Assembly (NCBI GenBank): GCA_965204715.1
Contig: OZ242009.1
Coordinates: 3,844,001 to 3,908,000, forward strand
Reading direction: 5' to 3'
DNA length: 64,000 nucleotides
DNA from: CATOSP01 sp965204715
GTDB taxonomy: Bacteria > Chloroflexota > Dehalococcoidia > Lucifugimonadales > UBA3495
The translations under genes and the position numbers were made by a program. This document shows positions 18,486 through 27,490 of this stretch, one piece after another. How positions within the stretch are numbered: position 1 is the stretch's first letter; every line of letters starts with the position of its first letter. A model generated the notes under the pieces. The model saw only the letters and a program-made list of their open reading frames with translations, did not search any database and had not been told where the DNA came from.

Positions 18486-19469
18486 ATGCAGACCTGGTCC
18501 ATAGTTTGCGGCGTAGTGGTCTTTGCAGCGGGAGTGGTTTCGCTGTTGCTGGCGCCCATCGTTGGCTCCAGCCTGTTCAAATCCGTCTGGACCGTTGAGC
18601 CCCTGACCTATATCGGGGGCGGTATGGTCGCCCTGGGACTGGGAGTGGTGTCCCTCTCCTACGCCTTGCCTGGAATACGGAGGTCGCGGACCGGCGAAGC
18701 CCTCTCATCGGACGACGTGGCCGAGCAGTGGCGGCAGTTGACCCAGCAATACTTCGCCCTGTTCAACCACGACCTGGGCCGTCCGTTGCGCCGCATATCC
18801 GGCCAGGAGCGGGAACTGCGGGCGGTGTTGCTTTCCTCCGGCAAGAACATCGATCCAAACGTCCTTTCCCTGCTGGAGGAGATCGAAATGCAGACCACCA
18901 ACTTCCGCCTGATGCTGTCCAACATCCAGGTGTTGGTCGACCTGGAGGGACCCGACGGACAGGTCCACCCCCAGCCTGTGGAACCGTCCGAGGTGGTCCG
19001 CAGGATTGTGGACCGGTACACGCCGGTGGCCGAACAGACGATGAAGGAAATCACGTGGTGGGCGGAGCCGTCGGAGTTCGGGCTGGTCTACTCCGACAGT
19101 TCCGCCATCGAGCACATCGTAACCAACCTGGTGGACAATGCGGTCCGTTTTGCCGACTCCCATATCGAAATCAAGTTGACCCGGAATCCCACCCACTTCT
19201 TTGTCCGGGTATGGGACGACGGCCCCGGTGTCTCCCCTCAGTACGTGCAGCACGTTTTCGACCACGGTTGGACGCCCGAAGTGGCCCGCAGGGAGGAGAA
19301 ATCAAGCTCCGGACTGGGCCTCTTTATCGCCCGCACTCTGGCCAACCGATGGCACGGGGAGTTGACCGTGGAAAGTGTTTCCATCCCCGGCCCGGAACAC
19401 CACTCCGAGTTCCTTCTAGGCCTCCCTCACGGCGGCCACGAGTTGGTACCGGACGACCCGGTAAATTAG
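18486..19469 (+). CDS. Membrane histidine kinase partnered with the preceding regulator
   Basis: 327 aa. Two hydrophobic helices (residues 5-25 and 38-58) anchor it. The dimerisation/phosphoacceptor helix carries His95 in FNHDLGRPLRRISG. The ATPase domain has the N box HIVTNLVDNAVRFA, G1 box WDDGPGVSP and G2 box SSGLGLFIARTLA. There is almost no extracytoplasmic loop between the two helices, so the signal is probably sensed in the membrane or cytoplasm. A frame extends back to 18405 inside the regulator gene, but ATG at 18486 gives the natural membrane-helix start. It is cotranscribed with the regulator. Confidence 0.88.
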   Translation: MQTWSIVCGVVVFAAGVVSLLLAPIVGSSLFKSVWTVEPLTYIGGGMVALGLGVVSLSYALPGIRRSRTGEALSSDDVAEQWRQLTQQYFALFNHDLGRPLRRISGQERELRAVLLSSGKNIDPNVLSLLEEIEMQTTNFRLMLSNIQVLVDLEGPDGQVHPQPVEPSEVVRRIVDRYTPVAEQTMKEITWWAEPSEFGLVYSDSSAIEHIVTNLVDNAVRFADSHIEIKLTRNPTHFFVRVWDDGPGVSPQYVQHVFDHGWTPEVARREEKSSSGLGLFIARTLANRWHGELTVESVSIPGPEHHSEFLLGLPHGGHELVPDDPVN

Positions 19470-19537
19470 TCTCAGAAGCCGCATTGGAATTTGCAAAGCG
19501 CGATCTGTTTTGCACTCTGTCGACCGTACAGTCGCGC

Positions 19538-19566
19538 TTGACATGAATTTGCGGAAATCGTAGACT
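19538..19566 (+). promoter_or_regulatory. Promoter of tRNA-Asp
   Basis: Perfect TTGACA, a 17-base spacer, then TAGACT (4 of 6). The predicted start is about 30 bases before the tRNA. Confidence 0.6.
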
Positions 19567-19602
19567 CAAATGGGACAGTTGGACCAAGGTCCGGCTCCCC
19601 GC

Positions 19603-19678
19603 GGCCCGGTGGTGTAGCGGTTAACATACTGGCCTGTCAAGCCAGAGATCGGCGGTTCGAATCCGCTCCGGGTCGCCA
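19603..19678 (+). tRNA. tRNA-Asp (anticodon GTC)
   Basis: Cloverleaf seen by eye. The 7-bp acceptor stem ggcccgg/ccgggtc has one G-T pair. The anticodon stem ctggc/gccag frames loop ctgtcaa with GTC at 19636-19638. The T arm is ggcggttcgaatccgct with the canonical ttcgaat loop. The discriminator is G at 19675, and CCA is encoded at 19676-19678. Confidence 0.96.
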
Positions 19679-19725
19679 CTTCCCCTCTCCAACTTTATCC
19701 CCGTTCTTCTTCAGGAGTATTTGCC

Positions 19726-20112
19726 ATGGACACTCAGACCCTTGATCAGAGTCCACAGAACCATCGCGGCGGGCAGGTCTCACACCTGCTTTTGGCCCCC
19801 GGACAGTTCGGGACGGAAAACCTGTCGGTAACGTGGGTGGAAGGAGAGCCGGGAAGCGAACAGGCCGTCCACTCCCACGAGGGACGCGAGCAGGTCTACG
19901 TCATAGTGCAGGGACAGGGCGCAATGCGGGTAGGCGACGAGGTCCAGGAAGTGGGGCCTGGCACTCTGATATACGTGCCCCCTGGAACCGGACACTCCAT
20001 CAAGAACATAGGCGCCGAGCGGTTGATATACGTTTCCTCAACCTCTCCGCCCTTCGAGATTGCGCCGGGCAACTCGGCCTTCACCTTCACCCCCACGACG
20101 CAGCAGCGCTGA
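19726..20112 (+). CDS. Cupin-domain protein
   Basis: 128 aa single-domain cupin. Motif 1 appears as AVHSHEGREQVYVIVQGQG (metal-ligand histidines and Glu, residues 47-65). Motif 2 appears as GTLIYVPPGTGHSIKNIG with its His. Such small cupins bind a metal and act as dioxygenases, isomerases or binding proteins; nothing here narrows the role. The start is supported by aggag eight bases upstream. It may be cotranscribed with the methyltransferase, whose coding region begins within 30 bases of its stop. Confidence 0.88.
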   Translation: MDTQTLDQSPQNHRGGQVSHLLLAPGQFGTENLSVTWVEGEPGSEQAVHSHEGREQVYVIVQGQGAMRVGDEVQEVGPGTLIYVPPGTGHSIKNIGAERLIYVSSTSPPFEIAPGNSAFTFTPTTQQR

Positions 20113-20139
20113 AGGCATCTGAGCGTGGGACCAAATGCC

Positions 20140-20838
20140 ATGCAACAGCGAGGGCCTACCAATCTGAGCTTAATGGAGGGCTATACCCGGTGGGCCAGGA
20201 CCTATGACACGGCCTGGAACACCCTCATAGCCACCGAGGAACTGTATTCACTGAACCTACTCAGTGGCTTATATGGGGAAACGGCCCTTGACGTCGGCAC
20301 CGGAACCGGCAGGTTCGCGCTGAAACTTGCCCGGAATGGCTGGGATGTTACCGCCATAGACGCCAATCCCTCTATGCTTGCCGTCGCAAGGACCGCGGTT
20401 GCCGATGAAAGTCTGCCGATACGCTTCATCCAGGCCGCCATTGAAGATGGCCTGCCAGTCGAGTCCGACGCCTTCGACCTGGTAGTTTGCGCCTTGACCC
20501 TTTGCCATATCCCCGGCCTTCGAGGGGCGATCGCAGAGTGTCATCGAAGCCTGGCTCCGGATGGGCATCTGCTGCTAACTGATGTGCATCCGGATTTTAT
20601 TGCCGCCGGTATGCCGACCCAGTTCGTTGATGACGGCGTAACCTACTATCTGCCCAACGAACCCCACCCGCGAAATGCCTACGTCAAAGCCGTGGAGGAC
20701 ACCGGCTTGAACGTACATACGGTTCTCGACATATCCACGAGGGAGATCCCAGGGGGATTTCAGACTGAGTTCATGCGAGAGAGATTCGCCGACGTCAACT
20801 TTGCGTTGATAATCTTGGCCCGGAAGGGTCGGGACTAA
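20140..20838 (+). CDS. Class I SAM-dependent methyltransferase
   Basis: 232 aa. Motif I ALDVGTGTGRFALKL (near residue 48) binds S-adenosylmethionine, followed by acidic VTAIDANPSML. Motif IV region DLVVCALTLCHIPGLRGAI and LLLTDVHPDF follow, as in UbiE/Methyltransf_11 proteins. The GYTRWARTYDTAWNTLIATE opening is typical of this group. A GTG start at 20125 would add five residues; ATG at 20140 is preferred. The acceptor is unknown. It is convergent with the enolase-family gene, the stops being 2 bases apart. Confidence 0.87.
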   Translation: MQQRGPTNLSLMEGYTRWARTYDTAWNTLIATEELYSLNLLSGLYGETALDVGTGTGRFALKLARNGWDVTAIDANPSMLAVARTAVADESLPIRFIQAAIEDGLPVESDAFDLVVCALTLCHIPGLRGAIAECHRSLAPDGHLLLTDVHPDFIAAGMPTQFVDDGVTYYLPNEPHPRNAYVKAVEDTGLNVHTVLDISTREIPGGFQTEFMRERFADVNFALIILARKGRD

Positions 20839-20840
20839 AC

Positions 20841-21941
20841 TCACCGCACCTCCCTGCTCTTCTCCCGCTGTACCAGGTCCCAGTCTATTTCGTACCCGAG
20901 GCCCGGTCTTTCCGGCGCATAGACGAGGCCGTTGCTGTCCACCTCAACGTCCTCCACCAGGCCGAACTTGTTCGCGCCGTTGGCCGGGAAGACCTCATAG
21001 TAGTCACAGTTGTTCACCGCCAGTATCACATGCAGGTTGGCCACGTTATTCAGGGAATTGCCCCCGTGGTGTACCTCGCACTTCATCTTAAAAGCCTCGG
21101 CGGTGTGGGCGATCTTCAGCAGGGGCGTGATGCCCCCGGATACGGCCACGTCGCCCCGTAGCATGTCCGTTGCCTGAAGATGTATCCACTGGGCCATGCC
21201 GTAAAGGCGTCCGGGCGCGTACTCGGTTGACATTATGGGGATGTCCAGCTTGCTCTTCAGCTTGATGTAGTTGTAGATGTCCTCCTCGGCCAGCGGGTCC
21301 TCGTACCACAGATAATCGTACTCCTCGGCGGCTCTGCCCACCCGCAGGGCGTCCTCGTAGCAGTAGGCCCACATGGAGTCCAGCATCAGATCGAACTGTT
21401 CGCCCACCGCCTCGCGGGTCACCCGGCATATCTCGATGTCCTCTTTGGGCACGGCGTGGGGGTGAATCTTGTACGCCGGCCAACCCAGGTCCTTGAAGTG
21501 CAGGGCTTCCTCGGCGTAGTCCTCTGGAGTCGCCAGGTAACCGGAACTTGCGTAGGCGGGCACCCGGTCGCGGCAGGAACCCAGCAGCCTGTGGATGGGC
21601 AGCCCGGCAACCTTGCCCGCGATGTCCCACAGGGCAACGTCCACCGCGCCAATGGCGTTGGTGGAAACGTTGCGGTTGTTCTTCCACATATCGGCCCATA
21701 TCGCGCCGATGTCCAGCGGGTTGCGGCCCAGCAGGGACGGTTTGATGAATTCCATCAGCGGCCCCACGTAGGCGTCAGCTCCCTGCCGCGACGAACCCAG
21801 GAAAGCGTGGCCTTCCACCCCTTCATCGGTGAATACCGTCACGACCCCCAGTTGCCGAGTGCCGCCGAATGACGCCGTCGCGGTGCTCCACGGCCCGGAG
21901 TTCCAGTTGACCATGATCACGCTCAAGTCGGTTATTTTCAC
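20841..21941 (-). CDS. Mandelate racemase/muconate lactonizing enzyme family protein
   Basis: 366 aa member of the enolase superfamily, which abstracts an alpha proton from carboxylates for racemisation, dehydration or cycloisomerisation. The capping domain (residues 1-125) is followed by the barrel with catalytic base candidate YKIHPH near residue 158. Metal ligands are in DLMLDSMWAY, YEDPLAEED and MSTEYAPGR, and EVHHGGNSL is near the C-terminus. The KxH rather than KxK pattern and the YEDPL ligand resemble the mandelate racemase or sugar-acid dehydratase subgroup. The 577-base leader region upstream is shared with the divergent MFS transporters, so they may serve the same sugar-acid-like substrate. 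Confidence 0.9.
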   Translation of the reverse strand: MKITDLSVIMVNWNSGPWSTATASFGGTRQLGVVTVFTDEGVEGHAFLGSSRQGADAYVGPLMEFIKPSLLGRNPLDIGAIWADMWKNNRNVSTNAIGAVDVALWDIAGKVAGLPIHRLLGSCRDRVPAYASSGYLATPEDYAEEALHFKDLGWPAYKIHPHAVPKEDIEICRVTREAVGEQFDLMLDSMWAYCYEDALRVGRAAEEYDYLWYEDPLAEEDIYNYIKLKSKLDIPIMSTEYAPGRLYGMAQWIHLQATDMLRGDVAVSGGITPLLKIAHTAEAFKMKCEVHHGGNSLNNVANLHVILAVNNCDYYEVFPANGANKFGLVEDVEVDSNGLVYAPERPGLGYEIDWDLVQREKSREVR

Positions 21942-22168
21942 GATGGCTCCCTCCCCGGCATCTGCCGGTGTTGGTGATTTGGCATTACTATAACATTCGG
22001 AGTCGTTTTCGAATTACTATGGTGCAGTTGCCCCGACGAAGAATGTAGTCTACATTGGAACACTACCGGGGGAACACTACTGTTTCTTGCTCCATCGTCG
22101 TTGTAATTGTAACGGAAGCGCCTCGCCGAATCGGAGGGCCACAAGCTCACCAGCGCGAGGAGGAATTC

Positions 22169-22327
22169 ATGGAAGTTTCGGGTGAAGCAAGGTATATCCG
22201 AATTTCAGTACGGAAGCCGCTGGGCAAATGGTTGGTGGATAATATACCTCGTGGTTCCAGGGTTCAGGTTTCGAACAGGCGCGAACCAGAGCGCGACATT
22301 CCATTTCTTCTCTGCGAAAACGAATGA
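22169..22327 (+). CDS. Possible small protein or remnant (52 aa)
   Basis: The ATG at 22169 is preceded by an excellent ribosome site (gcgaggagg, 5-6 bases away). It opens a 52-residue basic frame (MEVSGEARYIRISVRKPLGK...) with no recognised domain. The +1 frame of the same stretch reads GSRWANGWWIIYLVVPGF ... FFSAKTNEW, faintly like the N-terminus of an MFS protein (GWW..), so this could be a decayed gene fragment rather than a live small gene. Evidence is the ribosome site only. Confidence 0.3.
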   Translation: MEVSGEARYIRISVRKPLGKWLVDNIPRGSRVQVSNRREPERDIPFLLCENE

Positions 22328-22518
22328 ATGGATTTGTCCTCGACACTCACTTCGGACCCGAGCTTGCGTGGGAATCATGCTCAAAAGCCTTAATCCACGC
22401 ATTCTGCAAGGGTCGCAGGGACGACCACGGGCTGACCAACATTGTCACAGGTGATTTGGGTATCGCCTTGGACCTCCTCCATGTGGGGCAGCGCTCCGGG
22501 TCAATTCCGGTGAAATAG

Positions 22519-23748
22519 TTGACCCAGGTCCTCGCAATCGGGCGCAGGCTTCAGACCTTCCGGGCACTGCGGCACCGGGACTTCCGCTGGTTCTGGATTG
22601 GCGCAAACGCCCAGGCATGGGGCCGGGGGATGCAGTTCCTCATCCTGGGCTGGATGGTGTTGGAACTGACCGGCTCTGCCGCCAGCATGGGCCTGATGAT
22701 ATTCCTCTACGGGATGCCCACCCTGGGGTTCGTGCTGTTCGGCGGAGCATTCGCGGACCGGTTTGACCGTCGCGGACTGCTGATGCTGACCCAGGCCCTG
22801 GTGGCCGTACTGGTATTGGGGCTGGCCTTGCTGGAGACCGCGAGGCTGGTCGAACTATGGCACCTTTACGTGGTATCGTTTGTGCTGGGCACTCTTCAGG
22901 CCATAAACACACCAGCCCGGCTGGCCATCGTTCGAGACCTGGTGGACCGGGAAGACCTGATGAACGCCGTTGTTTTGAACTCGGCGGTGATGAATTCAGG
23001 GCGCATTCTTGGTCCGGCGCTGGCGGGTGCGGTAATCGAATTTGCCGGGATCGCCTCTGCGCTGCACCTTGCCACAGCCTGCTTCTTCGTCGGCACGGTG
23101 ACGCTGTTCATGGTGCGGCGGGTGCCCAGGGTAACTCGTGAGCAGCCCACGACCATCCTGTCCGACCTTTGGGGCGGGCTGCGCTACTGCTGGTCCAACC
23201 CGGTCACCTTCACCGTAATCGGCATCGGGTTCGCCTTCGGGTTCTTCGCCATGCCCTACGCCCAGGTTCTGCCCGCCTTCGCCAAACAGGTTCTGGAAGC
23301 GGGCGCTGGGGAGGCCGGACTGCTGATGACCGGGGCCGGAATCGGGTCCCTGTCGGGCACCTTCGTCATGGCGTCCCTGGGCAACTCCCGGCACAAGAAC
23401 TGGCTTCTGCTGGGCTGCATCTTCCTCTTCGGCATATCCCTGTTTATGCTGGCCTGGTCTACATGGTTCTGGGTCTCATGGGTAATCCTTTACTTCATCG
23501 GCATGGGCAGCATCGTCCCGATGGGCACGACCGTATTGCAGCTCTCCGTGCCCGCCGAATTCCAGGGACGGGTGATGAGCGTCTGGTACATCTCAGCCGC
23601 GTTCATGTTCATCGGTTCCTACCCCATGACTCTGGTAGCCGAGCACATAAGCTGGGCAGCCGCCTTCGCCGGCGGGTCCGCAATCTACCTGGCAATCGCC
23701 TTCGTGCTGGGCTTGTGGCGTCCCACCCTGCGCCGCCTGCGGGTGTAG
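22519..23748 (+). CDS. MFS transporter (enterobactin-exporter-like), copy 1
   Basis: 409 aa, 12 predicted helices, of the MFS_3/EntS-type exporter group. It opens with FRALRHRDFRWFWIG and shows the loop 2-3 signature GGAFADRFDRRGLLMLTQ and NTPARLAIVRDLVDREDLMNAVVLN. The frame begins at a TTG directly after a stop; no strong ribosome site is visible there. It forms a tandem pair with the next gene, sharing long identical blocks including the C-terminal end PTLRRLRV. It is likely a drug, siderophore or metabolite exporter. Confidence 0.9.
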   Translation: MTQVLAIGRRLQTFRALRHRDFRWFWIGANAQAWGRGMQFLILGWMVLELTGSAASMGLMIFLYGMPTLGFVLFGGAFADRFDRRGLLMLTQALVAVLVLGLALLETARLVELWHLYVVSFVLGTLQAINTPARLAIVRDLVDREDLMNAVVLNSAVMNSGRILGPALAGAVIEFAGIASALHLATACFFVGTVTLFMVRRVPRVTREQPTTILSDLWGGLRYCWSNPVTFTVIGIGFAFGFFAMPYAQVLPAFAKQVLEAGAGEAGLLMTGAGIGSLSGTFVMASLGNSRHKNWLLLGCIFLFGISLFMLAWSTWFWVSWVILYFIGMGSIVPMGTTVLQLSVPAEFQGRVMSVWYISAAFMFIGSYPMTLVAEHISWAAAFAGGSAIYLAIAFVLGLWRPTLRRLRV

Positions 23749-23780
23749 GAGCGGCCTGACCGGAAACTCCGGCGGCATAG

Positions 23781-25022
23781 ATGGACGGTGTGACTCACAA
23801 AGAGCGCGGCGTGCAGACTGTAAATCGCATTTTCCGCGCCCTGCGCCACCGGGACTTCCGGTGGTACTGGGCCAGCGCTGCGGCCCAGCCTGTGGGCATG
23901 GGAATGCAGTTCCTCATCCACAGTTGGCTCGTGTTGGAACTCACCGGCTCGGCATCCCGAATGGGATTCCTGGTGTTCCTTTTCGGCATAACCGGGATGA
24001 TTGTCATTCTGTTCGCGGGGACTCTTGCAGACCGTTTCGACCGGCGTGACCTGAGTTCAGCCACCCAGGCCCTTACCGCCGTTGTACTGGCCAGTCTGGC
24101 TGTCCTGCAGCTATTGGACCGCATCGAACTCTGGCACCTATACGTCAGTGTCGTCTTCATGGCGTTCTTCATGGCGATCAACACGCCGGCCCGGGCGGCC
24201 CTCGTACCAGACCTGGTGGACCGTGAGGACATTATGAACGCCGTGGTGTTGAACACCGCGGTGATGAACGCCGGCCGGGTCCTGGGCCCTGCCATAGCGG
24301 GAGCGGTTATCGAGTTTGCCGGCATCGGGCCCTCGTTTTGCGTTGCCGCCGGATTCTTCGCCCTTGCGAGTCTGGCGTTGTTCATGGTCCGCCCCCCGAA
24401 GCGCGCTGTGCCAGTTGAGCGTGCATCCTTCGTTTCCGACCTGGGGATGGGATTCCGGTATTGCTGGACCAATCCGGTCACCTTCACCGTCATAACCATA
24501 GGGTTCGTCTTCGGGCTGTTCGGAATGTCCTATGTCCAACTGATGCCCGCATTTGCCAAACAGGTCCTGGGAGCAAGCGCCGGTCAGGTCGGTCTGTTGA
24601 TGTCCGGCGCAGGCGTGGGGGCGCTGGCCGGAACGATTTTTCTGGCGTCGTTGGGCAACTTCCGCTACAAGAACTGGCTCCTGATTGCCTCGATGTTCCT
24701 GTTCGGGGTATCCCTGTTCCTGCTGGCATGGTCGCCGTGGTTCTGGGTCTCATGGGGGATACTGTTGTTCCTCGGACTGAGCGACATCTTCCCGATGGGC
24801 ACCACTGTGTTGCAACTCTCCGTTTCGCCGGAACTGCGGGGCAGGGTGATGAGCCTGTGGTACGTCACAGCGGCATTCACATTGATAGGCGCGTTTCCGA
24901 TGGCCCTGGTTGCGGACCACGTTAACTGGACGTCGGCGTTCGCAGGCGGGGCCGTCATCTGTCTGACTGTTGCCTTCGTACTGGGCCTTTGGCATCCCAC
25001 ACTGCGCCGTCTGCGGGTGTAG
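23781..25022 (+). CDS. MFS transporter, copy 2 (tandem paralogue)
   Basis: 413 aa, same architecture as the preceding gene. Shared blocks include RALRHRDFRWYW, GTLADRFDRRDLSSATQALTA, NTPARAALVPDLVDREDIMNAV and VTFTVITIGFVFGLFGMSY. It ends at the same residues, PTLRRLRV. The gap of 32 bases and same strand suggest cotranscription. Tandem duplication followed by divergence could yield paralogues of different specificity or a heteromeric pair. ATG at 23781 is taken; GTG at 23811 is an alternative that aligns with copy 1. Confidence 0.9.
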   Translation: MDGVTHKERGVQTVNRIFRALRHRDFRWYWASAAAQPVGMGMQFLIHSWLVLELTGSASRMGFLVFLFGITGMIVILFAGTLADRFDRRDLSSATQALTAVVLASLAVLQLLDRIELWHLYVSVVFMAFFMAINTPARAALVPDLVDREDIMNAVVLNTAVMNAGRVLGPAIAGAVIEFAGIGPSFCVAAGFFALASLALFMVRPPKRAVPVERASFVSDLGMGFRYCWTNPVTFTVITIGFVFGLFGMSYVQLMPAFAKQVLGASAGQVGLLMSGAGVGALAGTIFLASLGNFRYKNWLLIASMFLFGVSLFLLAWSPWFWVSWGILLFLGLSDIFPMGTTVLQLSVSPELRGRVMSLWYVTAAFTLIGAFPMALVADHVNWTSAFAGGAVICLTVAFVLGLWHPTLRRLRV

Positions 25023-25183
25023 GACTGGGAGCCGGGCCGGTGCGCTAGGTCCAGATAGTCGAAACCGGCGCGGCAGTTCTGCTAATATGCTGGTTGGTAC
25101 AATAGGTGAGTGTAGTCCTTGTCGGCAGATGTGTTCCCTGGCCAGGTAAGAGACGATGATGCCCCGGATGGAAGCTGCGAATC

Positions 25184-26872
25184 ATGCCTGAATTGAGCGG
25201 TGGGGAAGCTCTGGTTAAGTCGCTCGTGAGAGAGGGCGCGGAGGTGGTATTTGGGATCCCGGGCATACAGACCTATGGAATCATTGCCGCGTTGCGGGAT
25301 GAGCCGGACATAAGCATGATTACGACACGGCACGAACAGGCCACAACCTACATGGCCGACGGCTATGCCCGCGCATCGGGAAAACCGGGGGTGGCCTTGG
25401 TAGTGCCGGGAGTGGGAATCTACAACGCCGCTTCCGGCCTGGCCAATGCCTACTCCCGCTCCACGCCCGTGCTCCTCATTGCGGGCCAGGTCCCGCGCGG
25501 GGCTATAGGCAAGAACCTGGGCGCAGTCCACGAAATCGCAGACCAGGGAGGCACGGTGCGTTCCGTGACCAAGTGGCAGCGGCAAGTCCTCCGCGCCCGA
25601 GAAGTCCCGGATGCCGTTTTCGAGGCCTTCAGACAGATGCGCACTGGCCGTCCTCGCCCTGTGCTGATCGAGATTCCTCCCGATGTCGGGGTGGAGCGGG
25701 AGGAAGTAAGGCTACTTGACCCGGCCCGCGTCACACGGATTGTGCCAAGCCCTGAAGACATCCGGGAAGCTGCCGGGGTTATTTCTAGGTCTCTCACGCC
25801 GCTTATATTTGCCGGAGGAGGAGTGGCAAGGTCCGGCGGAGAGGATGCCCTTGTCAAACTGGCCGAGGCGACCAATATACCCGTAGTCACTTCCAGCGGC
25901 GGCAAGGGGACCATTCCAGACAGCCATCCCCTGTCTTACGGCTCCTGTTTCAGCCCCCGAGGCGAGAGACAGGAAATGAACCAGCTTTACGACGTTATGC
26001 AGTCCGCAGACGTGGTGATAGGAATCGGCGCGCGCTTTTCCTTGGGCAATCCCGCCGGAGAGTCATCCGTGCTGGTGAACATCAACATAGACGATGCCGA
26101 ACTTACCAGAGTGCAGTCCAACACCATACCCCTGCATGGCGACGCCAAAGCTACCATCGAGGCCCTGATTCCCTACCTCATCGACGCCGGGGCAGGAGAG
26201 CGCCCATCCCCCGCGGCGGCCGTCACCGCGGCCCGCAACCTGATTGCCTACTACGACATCCGACTCAGAGAGCCGCAGTACCCGGTCATAGAAGCCATGC
26301 AGAAGGGCATCCCGCAGGACGCTTTCACAGTCTGGGACGTTTCCCAACTCGGCTTCTATGCCCGCACCCACTACCAGGTCAATCATCCGAAGACCTACAT
26401 AGACTCCGGATATTCATTCAACCTCGGATACGCGTTTCCTACGGCGTTGGGAGCTAAGGTCGCAAGGCCCGAACGTCCCGTGGTTTGCATAGCCGGAGAC
26501 GGCGGGTTTATGTTTAACGCCGTCGAACTTTCCACTGCGGTCAGGTACGGGATCAATGCAGTAACCATCGTCCTCAGAAACGACTCCTATGGCAACACTG
26601 CCCGCGACTTGGACGATATGTTCGGCGGGACTTATGAGACTGACCTGCACAACCCTGACCTTGTTAAGTTCGCCGAGTCATTCGGCGCGGTTGGCATGAG
26701 AGCCAACGATCCCTCGGAGTTGGAAACCCTGGTGCCGCTTGCGCTAGACCACCAGGCGCCGGTCGTCATTGATGTGCCTTTCGCGGGAGTTCAAATACCA
26801 CGCGCTCCGCAGGTGGCCCCTGTCTACAACATGCCGTGGGCACAGCCCCAGTCCGGGCGCATACAGTGCTGA
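25184..26872 (+). CDS. Thiamine-pyrophosphate enzyme, acetolactate-synthase-like
   Basis: 562 aa with the three-domain layout of the TPP decarboxylase/carboligase family. The N-terminal domain contains the catalytic glutamate in TTRHEQATTYMADGYARASG near residue 48. The central domain binds nucleotide in FAD-dependent members. The C-terminal TPP-binding domain has AGDGGFMFNAVELSTAVRYG with NDSYGN (GDG...N motif) near residue 440-475. It lacks a small regulatory subunit next door and ends in a short PQSGRIQC tail, so it is probably a catabolic 2-keto acid or sulfo-/oxalyl-type enzyme rather than biosynthetic IlvB. YbaK follows 23 bases later. Confidence 0.88.
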   Translation: MPELSGGEALVKSLVREGAEVVFGIPGIQTYGIIAALRDEPDISMITTRHEQATTYMADGYARASGKPGVALVVPGVGIYNAASGLANAYSRSTPVLLIAGQVPRGAIGKNLGAVHEIADQGGTVRSVTKWQRQVLRAREVPDAVFEAFRQMRTGRPRPVLIEIPPDVGVEREEVRLLDPARVTRIVPSPEDIREAAGVISRSLTPLIFAGGGVARSGGEDALVKLAEATNIPVVTSSGGKGTIPDSHPLSYGSCFSPRGERQEMNQLYDVMQSADVVIGIGARFSLGNPAGESSVLVNINIDDAELTRVQSNTIPLHGDAKATIEALIPYLIDAGAGERPSPAAAVTAARNLIAYYDIRLREPQYPVIEAMQKGIPQDAFTVWDVSQLGFYARTHYQVNHPKTYIDSGYSFNLGYAFPTALGAKVARPERPVVCIAGDGGFMFNAVELSTAVRYGINAVTIVLRNDSYGNTARDLDDMFGGTYETDLHNPDLVKFAESFGAVGMRANDPSELETLVPLALDHQAPVVIDVPFAGVQIPRAPQVAPVYNMPWAQPQSGRIQC

Positions 26873-26895
26873 ACTGCTCAGCAAGGGGTTCTTAT

Positions 26896-27384
26896 ATGGG
26901 CGCTCCGATGGATCTTCCCGCCCACAAGTTCCTGGATGAACACAGCATCCCCTACATGAGGCTCAGCTTTTCCCCGGAGACGGAGAAGGGCGCGGCCAGC
27001 GTCGCCGAGGCGCTCGGGTACAAGCCGGGCCAGATGGTCAAGACCCTGGTCTTCGAGACCGGCGAGGGCGAGCATGTCCTCGTGATGATGGCCGCGGACA
27101 AGAACGCCGTCTCCGGCAACCTGAAGCGTGCCATCGGCAGCAGGAACATCCGGCTGGCCGACGGTGAGACCGTCCACCGGGTGACGGGATACCGGATAGG
27201 CTCCATTCCCCCGTTCCACTGGCAGCCGGATTCCTTCCGCAGCTTTATCGACGCCCCGTTGATGCGGGAGGAGGTTCTTGGCGTCGGAGCGGGCGCCTGG
27301 GGGAAGGAAATCATGATTACCCCGGAACGGCTGGTAGAGGCCAGCGGCGCAATTGTCGTCCAGCTCTCGCGGGAATCGGGTTGA
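26896..27384 (+). CDS. YbaK/EbsC-family aminoacyl-tRNA deacylase
   Basis: 162 aa single-domain protein of the YbaK/ProX fold, which hydrolyses mischarged tRNAs such as Cys-tRNA(Pro). The features seen are the early basic/aromatic segment, VKTLVFETGEGEHVLVMMAADKNAVSGNLKRA (quoted in part: VKTLVFETGEGEHVLVMMA), the TGYRIGSIPPF block containing the Gly-x-x-Pro loop, and the FIDAPLMREEVLGVGAG tail. The catalytic lysine is likely in the KTLVF strand. The frame extends upstream over the end of the TPP gene, but aaggggttc before ATG at 26896 supports the shorter start. Confidence 0.87.
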   Translation: MGAPMDLPAHKFLDEHSIPYMRLSFSPETEKGAASVAEALGYKPGQMVKTLVFETGEGEHVLVMMAADKNAVSGNLKRAIGSRNIRLADGETVHRVTGYRIGSIPPFHWQPDSFRSFIDAPLMREEVLGVGAGAWGKEIMITPERLVEASGAIVVQLSRESG

Positions 27385-27490
27385 CACTCCGGGACGCACA
27401 GAGTCTAATTCCTTCAAAGGCTGGGTGTCGGAAACCGGCGCCCGGAGCGCGCCCCGCAAAAGCGGTTAACATGTTTTCAGGAGGCCAACA

